Program-made: the position numbers and the translations under genes
Shown: in pieces, positions 1 through 8,223 of the stretch
Layout of the letters: every line of letters begins with the position of its first letter
How positions within the stretch are numbered: the stretch's first letter is position 1
The notes under the pieces: model-generated
The model's database searches: none
Told to the model about the DNA's origin: nothing
What the model saw: the letters and a program-made list of their open reading frames with translations, nothing else
Assembly: GCA_020634245.1 (NCBI GenBank)
Contig: JACKCC010000020.1
Location: forward strand, 62,001 to 126,000
DNA: 64,000 nt
Source of the DNA: Ardenticatenaceae bacterium
GTDB taxonomy: Bacteria; Chloroflexota; Anaerolineae; Promineifilales; Promineifilaceae
Direction of reading: 5' to 3'

Positions 1-53
1 TGGCAGGAAGGGACCCTCATAAACCGACAGTCAGTAACATTAACGATTGCGGT

Positions 54-1061
54 TCAAAGCAATTTATTCTCGTCTCTGAGCCGGGCAACAAACCCGATGA
101 TCTCATCAATGTATCGCTGCGGATGAATCATATGAATTTCATGCCTATCGCCTATTTCAACCGTCTGCAAATCATCAACCATCACCTTGATGCGTTCCAA
201 ATCATCATCGTCAATTGCCCCCACAATCCCCCAACTCTCATGCCGGTACGCCTTGGCCCGCATAAGCAGCATAGGGCATTTAACCCGCTTCAAAGCATCT
301 TCGGGCGAAAAATCCCGGCTCAAATCTCCATCGAATGTAGCCCGCGAAAAGTCCGTATCATATTCAGACAAAAATTTGTGGCCAGCGCGCATATTGTAAG
401 ACAAGAAAGGGGTATCATATGGGCTGCCAGGACATACCATCCGGTGAATCCGGTTCATGAAAAACATAAACTTGATAATGAAAGACGGAATCTTTAACAG
501 CTCCGATTTACCCTCAACCGGAATCCCGCCTGCAGAAAGGAAGCCAGCGACATCCCGTTTGCCTGGCTTCCCCAAAATCTCCACCGCCAACTTAAAATTG
601 TTAGCCATCAATTTCTCGTTTTGAATGCGCGGCCAGATAGAAGAAAAGATGGGTGGATCCTCGGCGATAACTGCTAGCACATCCTCCGGCGCATTGGCCG
701 CCAGCCAAATGGCCAAAACGCCGCCTGAAGATAGACCGGCTACCAGCGCCGGCTGCCGAATCACATCCTGAATGAAATGTTGCAAATCGTTACCGCAGAT
801 ATTGTACGAATATCGCCCCGGCGTCCAGGTTGATTGGCCGTGCCCCCGGAGATCGGGTACATAAATGTGAAATCTTTGGGATAGTTCCGGCAAAACCAGT
901 TTGTACCCTTGCCACGACTCCATCTGGCCGGGGATCAACAGCAGGGGCGGCCCGTTTTCAGGGCCAACAACGTAATTAAGCGTTACATCACCAATCGTGA
1001 AACTTAACTCCCGGAAACCTTCTGGTATTCCGGCAACTTTAATTTTCGGTATTTTAGCCAT
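54..1061 (-). CDS. Alpha/beta hydrolase
   Basis: A 335-residue alpha/beta-hydrolase-fold protein. The oxyanion region LLIPG lies near residue 43 and the nucleophile elbow is GLSSG, in the G-x-S-x-G form. A late histidine in GDRHEIHMIHP would complete the triad. The substrate cannot be told; the family covers esterases, lipases, epoxide hydrolases and C-C hydrolases. The reading frame stays open 48 codons further upstream, but the start at 1061 is preceded by AAAGGGG at good spacing and begins MAKIPK, so I use it. The next gene on this strand (1301-3790) ends in a strong terminator, so this gene is probably transcribed alone. Confidence 0.85.
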   Translation of the reverse strand: MAKIPKIKVAGIPEGFRELSFTIGDVTLNYVVGPENGPPLLLIPGQMESWQGYKLVLPELSQRFHIYVPDLRGHGQSTWTPGRYSYNICGNDLQHFIQDVIRQPALVAGLSSGGVLAIWLAANAPEDVLAVIAEDPPIFSSIWPRIQNEKLMANNFKLAVEILGKPGKRDVAGFLSAGGIPVEGKSELLKIPSFIIKFMFFMNRIHRMVCPGSPYDTPFLSYNMRAGHKFLSEYDTDFSRATFDGDLSRDFSPEDALKRVKCPMLLMRAKAYRHESWGIVGAIDDDDLERIKVMVDDLQTVEIGDRHEIHMIHPQRYIDEIIGFVARLRDENKLL

Positions 1062-1229
1062 AGCCCATTCCCCTTTCGTTAATATCCACCTATACGAACC
1101 GGATCGTTGCTTAGTCGCAAAATGTGGTTCCAATCTCCGGAAAAGTATCGGGGCGCTTATTTTGTGCAAAATTGACGAGAAACGGCCGTTACCCCCACCA
1201 TGCAAGAAGCCGAAATAACAATCTAAGTG

Positions 1230-1261
1230 AAAAACGGCCGTATTTGGCTACGGCCGTTTTT
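1230..1261. terminator. Bidirectional terminator built on two ACGGCCGT copies
   Basis: Inverted repeat with 13-base arms (AAAAACGGCCGTA and its complement) around a loop of about 6 bases, flanked by A and T runs. It lies just downstream of the minus-strand gene at 1301-3790, which it would terminate. Confidence 0.8.
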
Positions 1262-1300
1262 ACAACCTACCAGGTTCAGAGAGTAACTGATTCGCGTCGG

Positions 1301-3790
1301 TTACTCCTCTACAAGTAAATTTCCATTATGTGTCGCAACGTGTAGAAGTACCAGCCCGCGAATATCAACCGCCAACCCCACCTGCACATCCTCACCATCA
1401 GTGTAACAGAGGCTGCCAGTCTCGTGCGCCAACAGTGTTAGATCATCAAGGACGTCATAACGTGCCCGTACCGTCGTACGGCTTTCCCCTTCCCCGATGC
1501 TCACAATCTGTTTCACACCGAGGAGCGTATGGGCGCTGTTGCGGCCGACAAGGCGTTCAAAAATGATGGTGTTGCGCTGGTGCTCACTGGGAAAATCCTT
1601 GATCTCCCCAGGATCATACGGCGCATCCTCACTCGGATAATCCCCATACTCCCCAAGATCGAACGTTTCATCCTCATCTGGGTGGTGCCTGGGTTCCTCG
1701 CGATCAGAAGTCTTGTCTTGGCGCTGACGGTGTCTGCGCTCTCCACGGTCGAAAGTTTCATTCTCAAGATTGGCATGCCGCACATCGTCGTACCGGATCG
1801 TAAGGATGCTTGCTTCATACGTTTCCGGTGAACAACGGACCTTCATGGAGAACGTCGTTTTATTATCGGCGTGGTCAAAGATTTGGTAGATACGTTTCTC
1901 GGCGACGTCAGAGCCAAAATCTGTCCAAATGGTAGGTGAGACATGACTCGGTTTGACAGGTGTGGGGTCAACGCCCGACAGCCCGTCACGGCCTATCACG
2001 ACGATGTCATTAGCGACCGGATCGAAGCTGATGACCGCTTCAGGGGCAGTCTTGTCAATATGTACGTCGAGGTGTTTTGTGGCTTCGACATTTTGCGACC
2101 GGTCAATTGAATAGTAATCGATACCGTGTACACCTTCACTCGTGATGTCAACAGGTCCTTTTACAGTTGCTGGCCTGGCTCCATCAAGATCGTAAACTGT
2201 ACGAGCCACACCAGAAATGTCGTCGGTAGCAGCAAAGCTGACCTTGACATCAGTCCGGTTCCATCCGGCCACGTTGGGCGTTGGCCAGACAGAAGCTGTA
2301 GTCTCTGGTGGTTTTGTGTCTGCTGGCAGGATGCGCTGCAAGTCGGCCGGGGTAATCTCGATGATAGAACTTTCCTCCGGCGGTCCGTAGGCGCCGCCTG
2401 CCCCGATAGCTCCTCCCCTGAGCTTGATGTTTTTCCAGTCATCATAGGGAGCCAGCGTGCCGGTGCTGCTGTCGTTATTGGTGTCAATCGCCACATTTTT
2501 ATTGGTGGCGACCCCATCGCCGTTCCAATCAATCGGTTGGCTGCCATCGGCTACCTGCACAAAGGCAGCCGGCGCAGCGCCCACTGCCGGTACCCAGTGC
2601 TTAATAGCCACCCCTGATGCGGCCGGCCCCAGCCCCACCGTCTCGTTAAGGGCGGCTTCATTCAACGAATTGAGCGTGGCGTTGGAATAGTCGATGATGT
2701 TGGCCGTTCCGCCGCGCGTGACACCCGAAAACTGCCACAGGTAGTTCATGACGCTGACGTAGTTTGGCTTGTTGTTTACGCCATCGCCGCCGCCGTGGCC
2801 AAGTCCCAGGCAGTGGCCGAGTTCATGCATAAATGTTCCGGCTACGTTGGTGTCTGTTATGGCGCTGAAGGTGCCCAGGCTGACGATGAAATCCGATCCT
2901 GGGATTGCCCGGGCAACGCCGCTGTTGGAAGCGGTTGCCAATTGGTGAGCGAAAATACAGTAGCGGAAAATTTTGTTGCGACCGGAGCTGGTAAAGCCGC
3001 CCGACTGGTTCTTGATCTTGTCGAACTCAGTCCAATTGTAAGTGAGGATATTGCCACTACCATCCACCGTCGCCGTGCCCAATTGGGGAACTTCCCCAAG
3101 TTGGCGGGATCGGCTCAAGGATCCCCATTTCTGCCCGGTTTTAAAATTCATGATGCTGTTGGGACCGGCATCGATATACAGGTTGATGCCAGTTGAGCCG
3201 CTCCTGCTAATGTAAGGTGCGTTGGCGAAAGCATCGACTACCATTTTTATGGCCGCAGGAGACATCGCGTGACTGTGTGTCGCATCAGCCATAAAGTCAA
3301 TCTGAACAAAAATATCTGGCTTATTGACATCCGCGCCCATTGCCGATAAATCAATGAATTGCGGCCCGCTGCCATCTCCTGGGTCAATTGTTACGCCGTT
3401 GATTTTCCAGTCATCGGGGATGCCGTCGCCGGTCAAAGATGCATCGTCAAATACCCAGACAACGTTGGCGTTATCGCCGCCACCTCCAGAACGACTCGCC
3501 TTAAACGTTTCCGGGGTAACCTCGCTATATGAATTTGATCCAATGAACGGATTATCCCAGTGGAATAACGACCGGCTGGTTATTCCAAGTCCTTCAATAT
3601 CATAATAGGCCGTGCCTTCGGTGCCGGTCGCTACGCCGCTTGACTCCGACCTCCAAGAAATAGTTTGCCCGGCCTCGATCCGCGCTGGCGGTTCGGTGGT
3701 CCACTCGCCATGTAACAAACTGGTGTCACCAAGAATCAAGGCAACATCAGACTTATTTGTGAACGAAACATTGACACTTCGCGCAGCCAT
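1301..3790 (-). CDS. Metzincin-type zinc metalloprotease with N-terminal beta-sandwich-like domain
   Basis: An 829-residue protein. HELGHCLGLGH at residues 322-332 matches HExxHxxGxxH exactly, and SVMNY near residue 348 gives the Met-turn, so this is a metzincin-clan peptidase. Residues 1-95 look like a small beta-sandwich similar to aegerolysin or crystal-protein domains (tentative). Residues 492-585 look like an Ig-like segment with DKTAPEA. Residues 675-740 are a charged stretch repeating E/D-T-F-D-x-GE units, rich in His, Asp and Arg. No signal peptide is visible, which is odd for this class; export would need another route. There is no ACGGCCGT octamer in 2.5 kb, consistent with recent acquisition. 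Start: the ATG at 3790 is preceded by AAGGAGCAGAA. Confidence 0.85.
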   Translation of the reverse strand: MAARSVNVSFTNKSDVALILGDTSLLHGEWTTEPPARIEAGQTISWRSESSGVATGTEGTAYYDIEGLGITSRSLFHWDNPFIGSNSYSEVTPETFKASRSGGGGDNANVVWVFDDASLTGDGIPDDWKINGVTIDPGDGSGPQFIDLSAMGADVNKPDIFVQIDFMADATHSHAMSPAAIKMVVDAFANAPYISRSGSTGINLYIDAGPNSIMNFKTGQKWGSLSRSRQLGEVPQLGTATVDGSGNILTYNWTEFDKIKNQSGGFTSSGRNKIFRYCIFAHQLATASNSGVARAIPGSDFIVSLGTFSAITDTNVAGTFMHELGHCLGLGHGGGDGVNNKPNYVSVMNYLWQFSGVTRGGTANIIDYSNATLNSLNEAALNETVGLGPAASGVAIKHWVPAVGAAPAAFVQVADGSQPIDWNGDGVATNKNVAIDTNNDSSTGTLAPYDDWKNIKLRGGAIGAGGAYGPPEESSIIEITPADLQRILPADTKPPETTASVWPTPNVAGWNRTDVKVSFAATDDISGVARTVYDLDGARPATVKGPVDITSEGVHGIDYYSIDRSQNVEATKHLDVHIDKTAPEAVISFDPVANDIVVIGRDGLSGVDPTPVKPSHVSPTIWTDFGSDVAEKRIYQIFDHADNKTTFSMKVRCSPETYEASILTIRYDDVRHANLENETFDRGERRHRQRQDKTSDREEPRHHPDEDETFDLGEYGDYPSEDAPYDPGEIKDFPSEHQRNTIIFERLVGRNSAHTLLGVKQIVSIGEGESRTTVRARYDVLDDLTLLAHETGSLCYTDGEDVQVGLAVDIRGLVLLHVATHNGNLLVEE

Positions 3791-4049
3791 TTCTGCTCCT
3801 TATACAATTCTAGATGGGCAAGATGTTGGGAATGAGATAATTTAACAGATATTTATAGTAATAATATAACTTAATAGTTGGCTGTGCAATATTGGGAATT
3901 TATTCACATGGTTGGATCAACTTTTTCGCCAATTTGCGTGGTATCCCACAATACGTTGGATGGGAAACGGCCGTTCCCTCCCCCTCCTCCTCACCCAAAT
4001 CACAATTGTCATGCCTGGAGCAGCATGATAAAATCCCCACGAAATTAAC

Positions 4050-4077
4050 AAGGCGCACATCGCGCCTTTATTTTTAA
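4050..4077 (+). terminator. Attenuator-like hairpin in front of aspS
   Basis: AAGGCGC and GCGCCTT (4050-4056, 4062-4068) form a short GC-rich stem followed by TTTATTTTT, ending about 13 bases before the aspS start codon. It may be a leader attenuator or the terminator of a lost upstream transcript. The rest of the gap 3791-4049 shows one ACGGCCGT copy and nothing else I can name. Confidence 0.45.
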
Positions 4078-4089
4078 GGATGGATCGTT

Positions 4090-5856
4090 ATGCTGAAGAC
4101 ACACAGTTGTGGAGAACTACGTCAAGAACACGTCGGACAAACCGTAACACTAGCCGGTTGGGTCAATCGCCGCCGCGATATGGGCGGCGTTATCTTCATC
4201 GATTTACGCGACCGGAATGGAAAAACACAAGTTGTGGTCAACAGCGGCCGTTCCCAGGCCGCCTTCGCCATTGCCGACCAGGTACAACGTGAATACGTTT
4301 TGAAAATTACTGGCGAAGTCAACCGGCGGCCCGAAGGCCAGGAAAACACTGATTTAGCCACCGGCGACATTGAACTGCTGGCCGATGAAGTGGTCGTTCT
4401 CAATCCGGCCAAAACACCCCCCTTCCTCATCGACCGTGATGAAGTCGTCGACGAAACACTGCGCCTCAAATTCCGCTACCTCGACCTGCGGCGCGAGCGC
4501 TTGCAGCGCAACCTCACCATCCGCCACAAAGCCATCAAATTCATCCGCGACTTTTTGGATAAACGCGACTTTTTGGAAATTGAAACGCCGATTTTGTTCA
4601 AATCGACGCCGGAAGGCGCGCGCGACTATCTGGTTCCCAGCCGCGTCCATCCCGGCAAATTCTATGCCCTGCCGCAAAGCCCGCAGCAGCTCAAGCAGCT
4701 CCTCATGGTCGCCGGTTACGAGCGCTACTTCCAGATCGCCCGCTGCTTCCGCGATGAAGATTTGCGTGCCGACCGCCAACCGGAATTCACCCAGTTGGAC
4801 ATGGAAATGAGCTTCGTCGAGCGCGACGACATCCTCGATTTGGTGGAAGAATTGATGGTCGGCATGGTCAAAACAGCCAGCATCGTCCCGCTGGCCTACG
4901 AAAAATTCCCGCGTATGAGCTATGCCGAAGCCACTTCTCGCTATGGTACGGATCGACCCGACGTGCGCTTTGGCCTGGAATTGCAAGATATTTCCGACTT
5001 GGTCGCCCACAGCGCCTTCCGTGTCTTTGCCGAAAACGTGGCCGCCGGGAATCCAGTCAAAGCGATTTGTGTCCCCGGCTGTGGCGATTACAGCCGCAAG
5101 CAGTTGACCGAGTTGGAAGATTTGGCCAAAGGTGCGGGCGCAAAAGGGCTGGCCTGGTTGGCCATTCACCCGGAAACGGAAGAGATTCGCGGCCCCATCG
5201 TCAAATTCTTCTCGGTGGAGCAGCTTATCGGCATCACCGAGCGCATGGGGGCCAAGCCGGGCGATCTGGTTTTAATTTCCAGTGACCAGAAGCTGGTCGT
5301 TCACGAAGTGCTGCACACGCTGCGTATGGAAATGGCCAAACGGCTGGGTTTGCCCAAGGAAAATAAGCTGTCGTTTGTCTGGGTTATCGACTTCCCGCTG
5401 TTTGAAGAGACGATGGAAAATGGCCATTACGCGCCCAGTCACCATATGTTCACCTCACCCAAGCGGGAACACATCCCGCTGCTGGATACCGATCCCCACG
5501 CCGTGTTGAGCGAGCAGTATGACCTGGTGTGCAATGGGTTTGAAGTGGCCGGCGGCAGTATCAGAATTGCGGAACGGCCGTTACAGCGCAAAATCATGGA
5601 ACTCATCGGCTTTTCTATGGAAGAAGCGATGGACCAGTTCGGCCACATGCTGGAAGCGTTTGAGTACGGCGCACCACCGCACGGCGGCATCGCCCCCGGC
5701 ATCGACCGGCTGGTCGCCCTCATGGCCGGCGAACCCAATATCCGTGAGGTAATGGCCTTCCCCAAAACCGCCCAGGCCACCGATTTGATGTCAGACACGC
5801 CGTCGGAAGTGGTTCAGAAGCAGTTGGATGAGCTGCATATTGCGGTGAAGAAGTAA
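4090..5856 (+). CDS. aspS: Aspartyl-tRNA synthetase
   Basis: A 588-residue class II aminoacyl-tRNA synthetase that charges tRNA-Asp (or tRNA-Asp/Asn; I cannot tell which from sequence alone). The N-terminal OB-fold anticodon-binding domain covers about residues 1-105. Motif 2 is FRDEDLRADRQPEF at 220-233 and motif 3 is GIAPGIDRLVALM at 533-545. The GAD insert of bacterial-type AspRS lies between them (about 290-420). The length is normal for the bacterial form. AAGGA lies nine bases before the ATG. It stands alone, with an attenuator-like hairpin ahead and a terminator behind. Confidence 0.97.
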   Translation: MLKTHSCGELRQEHVGQTVTLAGWVNRRRDMGGVIFIDLRDRNGKTQVVVNSGRSQAAFAIADQVQREYVLKITGEVNRRPEGQENTDLATGDIELLADEVVVLNPAKTPPFLIDRDEVVDETLRLKFRYLDLRRERLQRNLTIRHKAIKFIRDFLDKRDFLEIETPILFKSTPEGARDYLVPSRVHPGKFYALPQSPQQLKQLLMVAGYERYFQIARCFRDEDLRADRQPEFTQLDMEMSFVERDDILDLVEELMVGMVKTASIVPLAYEKFPRMSYAEATSRYGTDRPDVRFGLELQDISDLVAHSAFRVFAENVAAGNPVKAICVPGCGDYSRKQLTELEDLAKGAGAKGLAWLAIHPETEEIRGPIVKFFSVEQLIGITERMGAKPGDLVLISSDQKLVVHEVLHTLRMEMAKRLGLPKENKLSFVWVIDFPLFEETMENGHYAPSHHMFTSPKREHIPLLDTDPHAVLSEQYDLVCNGFEVAGGSIRIAERPLQRKIMELIGFSMEEAMDQFGHMLEAFEYGAPPHGGIAPGIDRLVALMAGEPNIREVMAFPKTAQATDLMSDTPSEVVQKQLDELHIAVKK

Positions 5857-5930
5857 GTGTCAGGTGTCATACATCAAGTATCACGTCATAATTCACTGGA
5901 TACATGACACGTGAAACATGACACTTTTTT
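5856..5930 (+). terminator. aspS terminator made of TGTCA/TGACA repeats
   Basis: AGTGTCAGGTGTCAT directly after the stop codon pairs with ATGACAC and ACATGACACT at 5904-5925, followed by TTTTTT. The stem is interrupted but plausible. Confidence 0.6.
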
Positions 5931-6017
5931 CTTCGTATTGATAATTAGTTCATTACTAATCGAGACCCCGGCGGTTCATGAGGACTGGTGGGGTCTTGTT
6001 GTTTTTGAGGGTTAACG

Positions 6018-6707
6018 ATGGCTACGGATTGGAACAAGTTGATTCGCAAGGCGTTGGAACTGACGGGGATGATCGAAAAAAAGGATACGGCCGTTCGCCG
6101 AAAATTGGCCGTAATCAACCAAAGCAAACCACGCGGACCAGTCACCATCATCCTGGAAGATATGGGACCGAAGAAGATTAGTGCGGTAACGGCCGTACGC
6201 AAAGTCACCAATCTCGACCTGGGAGACGCTCTCATCCTGGCCGAAGAGATGCTGCCCTTCCCCATTTTGACCAACGTTAATCAAGAAACAGCCGAATTAA
6301 CCCGCGACATTTTAGAAGCAATGGGCGCACGCGTCCGGTTGGTAGGCAGTACTACACCGGCCAGAATGCCTGCGCAGCCCAGCCGCCAGCGCCCCGAAAA
6401 AACGCTTGAACAGCCTAAAATAGGCATTTCCATCCCCATGTCCGTCCCGGAACCGGTCAAAGAAGAGGGTGACTACGTCGTCGTGCTGGAAAACGCCAGC
6501 CTGCTGCCAGAACGGGTATCCCAAATCTTGACACGTCTGACCGGCTGGAGTCGGGAAGAAGCCGACATTACCGTAGCCAAACTGCCGCAGCCCATCCTGC
6601 TGGGCGTTACCGAGGAAACCGCTTTCAAAGCGCAGCGCGAACTGCAAATGCTAGGCGCCGTCGTTGATGTACTGCTGTGGGCTGATTACGACAAGGAATC
6701 GGCCTGA
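6018..6707 (+). CDS. Protein with two L7/L12 C-terminal-like domains
   Basis: A 229-residue cytosolic protein. Residues 52-110 and 152-222 each resemble the C-terminal domain of ribosomal protein L7/L12: an AVRKVT / ILTRLTG helix, then an L..A.....P helix, then E-T-A....R..L...GA.V at the end. A Pro/Arg-rich linker (about 111-148) joins them. The lysine-rich GTPase-contact face of true L7/L12 is poorly kept, and no N-terminal dimerisation domain is seen, so this is not rplL. The role is unknown; ribosome- or factor-binding mimicry is only a guess. The ATG at 6018 starts MATDWNK. A hairpin follows at 6782. Confidence 0.7.
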   Translation: MATDWNKLIRKALELTGMIEKKDTAVRRKLAVINQSKPRGPVTIILEDMGPKKISAVTAVRKVTNLDLGDALILAEEMLPFPILTNVNQETAELTRDILEAMGARVRLVGSTTPARMPAQPSRQRPEKTLEQPKIGISIPMSVPEPVKEEGDYVVVLENASLLPERVSQILTRLTGWSREEADITVAKLPQPILLGVTEETAFKAQRELQMLGAVVDVLLWADYDKESA

Positions 6708-6781
6708 ATTAGCCCGCTGACGGCCGTTTCCCCTTCAATCTCAATCCCCTAAATACCATTCTAAAACCTGCCCTATAACCA

Positions 6782-6804
6782 GGCGTGAAAGACAATTTCA
6801 CGCC
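6782..6804 (+). terminator. Hairpin after the L7/L12-like gene
   Basis: GGCGTGAAA and TTTCACGCC form a 9-bp stem with a 5-base loop. Only a weak T-rich tail follows. Confidence 0.5.
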
Positions 6805-6924
6805 GTCTTCACGCGTCTTGGCAAATTTGTCCCATTGTGACCTCAACTGGGTCAATCGATAATTACTGCAAGACCGCAAGCAAATTCTGGCTACACATTA
6901 CTTGCCGCTCACACTCAAAATTAA

Positions 6925-7224
6925 ATGTGGAAACCACAAATGAAGACCAAAATCTCTACCAAGTTGTTGATCGTTTTGCTGTGTACCTCTGTCATTCCGC
7001 TTTTCATTGCCGGATTTATTGGGTATCGCAGCAGCCGCAATATTACTGACATCGCTACTGAAGCCAATCAGGATATCGCTACTCTGGCCATGTCGGACAG
7101 CATGAGCGCCTTATCACATGAAAAAGAGATTGATCTGACTGCCCGAACCGAAGGGATTGCCGGAGATATTAACGACATCCTGACCCGTGTAGAAGCAGAC
7201 ACGGCCGAACTGGCCTATTATGCT
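6925..7224 (+). pseudogene. 5' part of a sensor histidine kinase, cut by an IS element
   Basis: The first 100 codons of a membrane sensor kinase. A start at 6925 (or at 6940, MKTKIS) is followed by a transmembrane segment (about residues 15-35) and the opening helix of an extracellular Cache-like sensor domain. The frame then runs into the IS and stops after 13 IS-encoded residues at 7266. Joining 7224 to 8224 restores one open frame without a lost or gained base (…ELAYYA then TFLYNHAE…), giving an 887-residue kinase. The break is therefore due only to the insertion. Confidence 0.9.
7220..7224. repeat. Target-site duplication ATGCT, left copy
   Basis: ATGCT directly precedes the left inverted repeat of the IS and recurs at 8219-8223 after the right one. 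The shared string extends to TATGCTAC, so the exact edge is ambiguous by one to three bases. Confidence 0.85.
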
Positions 7225-8218
7225 ACTCTATCTATGGGTTTATCCGATGGAATTTTGAGCAATTAGAAAGCTCATGGTATGCGCCAAGATACATGTAGCA
7301 ACCCGAACCACATGACCGGTTAAACTTCGTCCTCGCGGACGTTGCACATTAAAAATTGTTGTTAACACGCTAAAAACCGTTTCTACTCGATGGCGAACTT
7401 TTCCCATCGCGCGACGAACATCATCTGACCATTGTTTCATTTGGTTGCTTTTACGTAAAGGTAACAAATGAATACGCCGTTTGCGCCACAAACGATCTTC
7501 CAGTTCCTCATCGTTGTAAGCTTTGTCGCCAATGACTGCCAAATCGTTACAACCCTCCAGCAGAGCATCAACAGCTTTGCCATCAGGAACCGAAGCTGGT
7601 GCTAATAGCCATTCATCAATGAGTTGGTCTGGCGTTGTGGTCAGGTGCAAGCGTAGACCAAAGAACTTGCCTTTTTTGCTGGTAACAACACCAAAGTACT
7701 CTGGGCCATACACACTTTCGCATCGTGCTCCACGTGTATATGTCATCAATGTCACTGGTGCACTGTCGACAAGACGAACATTTTCTTTCAGATCCAGCAA
7801 TTGTTGTCGAAATTGCCGTCGAATTGCTTCAATGATACTGATCAATTGTCGCCGCCTATGGTTAAATCGGTCTAAATCCAGCAAATCGGGAAACAAATGG
7901 CTCAAGAATTGACAAACAAAGGCGTAACCGATTTCTTCGCACCCGTTGAAAAACGTTTCAATGACCAGAGAAATCGTCATGACTTCACTATCTGACATCT
8001 TGGGTTCGGGACCGCGTTTGCGCAATGGAGAATCTTGTTGAGCAATAAGTTTTTTGTAACCGTCATCAATATGAACAAACCAGAAGATAATGATGTCTTC
8101 CCAAGAAGACTCTGTGATATAGTTGGTCAAGCCTTTCATGGACACACTCCTTAGGTGAGATTTTGGAAAGTGTCTTTGAAAGGCCCCTTTTCGTCCAGAG
8201 AAAACCCATAGATAGAGT
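7225..8218 (-). mobile_element. IS982-like insertion sequence, complete, about 994 bp
   Basis: The ends are ACTCTATCTATGGGTTT at 7225 and its exact complement at 8202-8218. One transposase gene on the minus strand fills the element, and a 5-bp duplication (ATGCT) flanks it. Size, single gene and protein family fit IS982. It carries no ACGGCCGT octamer, unlike the host sequence around it. It sits inside an otherwise intact histidine kinase gene, so the insertion is likely recent. Confidence 0.92.
7240..8139 (-). CDS. IS982-family transposase
   Basis: A 299-residue DDE transposase. It shows the family's KMSDSEVMTISLV near the N-terminus, an RFNHRRRQL stretch, the first acidic residue in LVDSAPVTL, a second in VIGDKAYND, and the R-x-x-V-E-T-V-F (E) region with HRVETVFSVL near residue 250. 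AAGGAG lies ten bases before the ATG at 8139. The frame is open further upstream, but that would read through the inverted repeat. The stop codon TAA at 7240 lies just inside the left terminal repeat. Confidence 0.9.
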   Translation of the reverse strand: MKGLTNYITESSWEDIIIFWFVHIDDGYKKLIAQQDSPLRKRGPEPKMSDSEVMTISLVIETFFNGCEEIGYAFVCQFLSHLFPDLLDLDRFNHRRRQLISIIEAIRRQFRQQLLDLKENVRLVDSAPVTLMTYTRGARCESVYGPEYFGVVTSKKGKFFGLRLHLTTTPDQLIDEWLLAPASVPDGKAVDALLEGCNDLAVIGDKAYNDEELEDRLWRKRRIHLLPLRKSNQMKQWSDDVRRAMGKVRHRVETVFSVLTTIFNVQRPRGRSLTGHVVRVATCILAHTMSFLIAQNSIG

Positions 8219-8223
8219 ATGCT
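8219..8223. repeat. Target-site duplication ATGCT, right copy
   Basis: Right-hand copy of the 5-bp duplication made by the IS insertion; see 7220-7224. Confidence 0.85.

Noticed and set aside
1301..3790. Charged repeat at residues 675-740 as a DNA tandem repeat array
   Set aside because: The units are only loosely alike at the DNA level and irregular in length; only a protein-level low-complexity segment is supported.
6925..7266. Independent 113-residue membrane protein
   Set aside because: Its last 13 codons lie inside the IS, and the frame joins exactly to the downstream kinase once the IS is removed.
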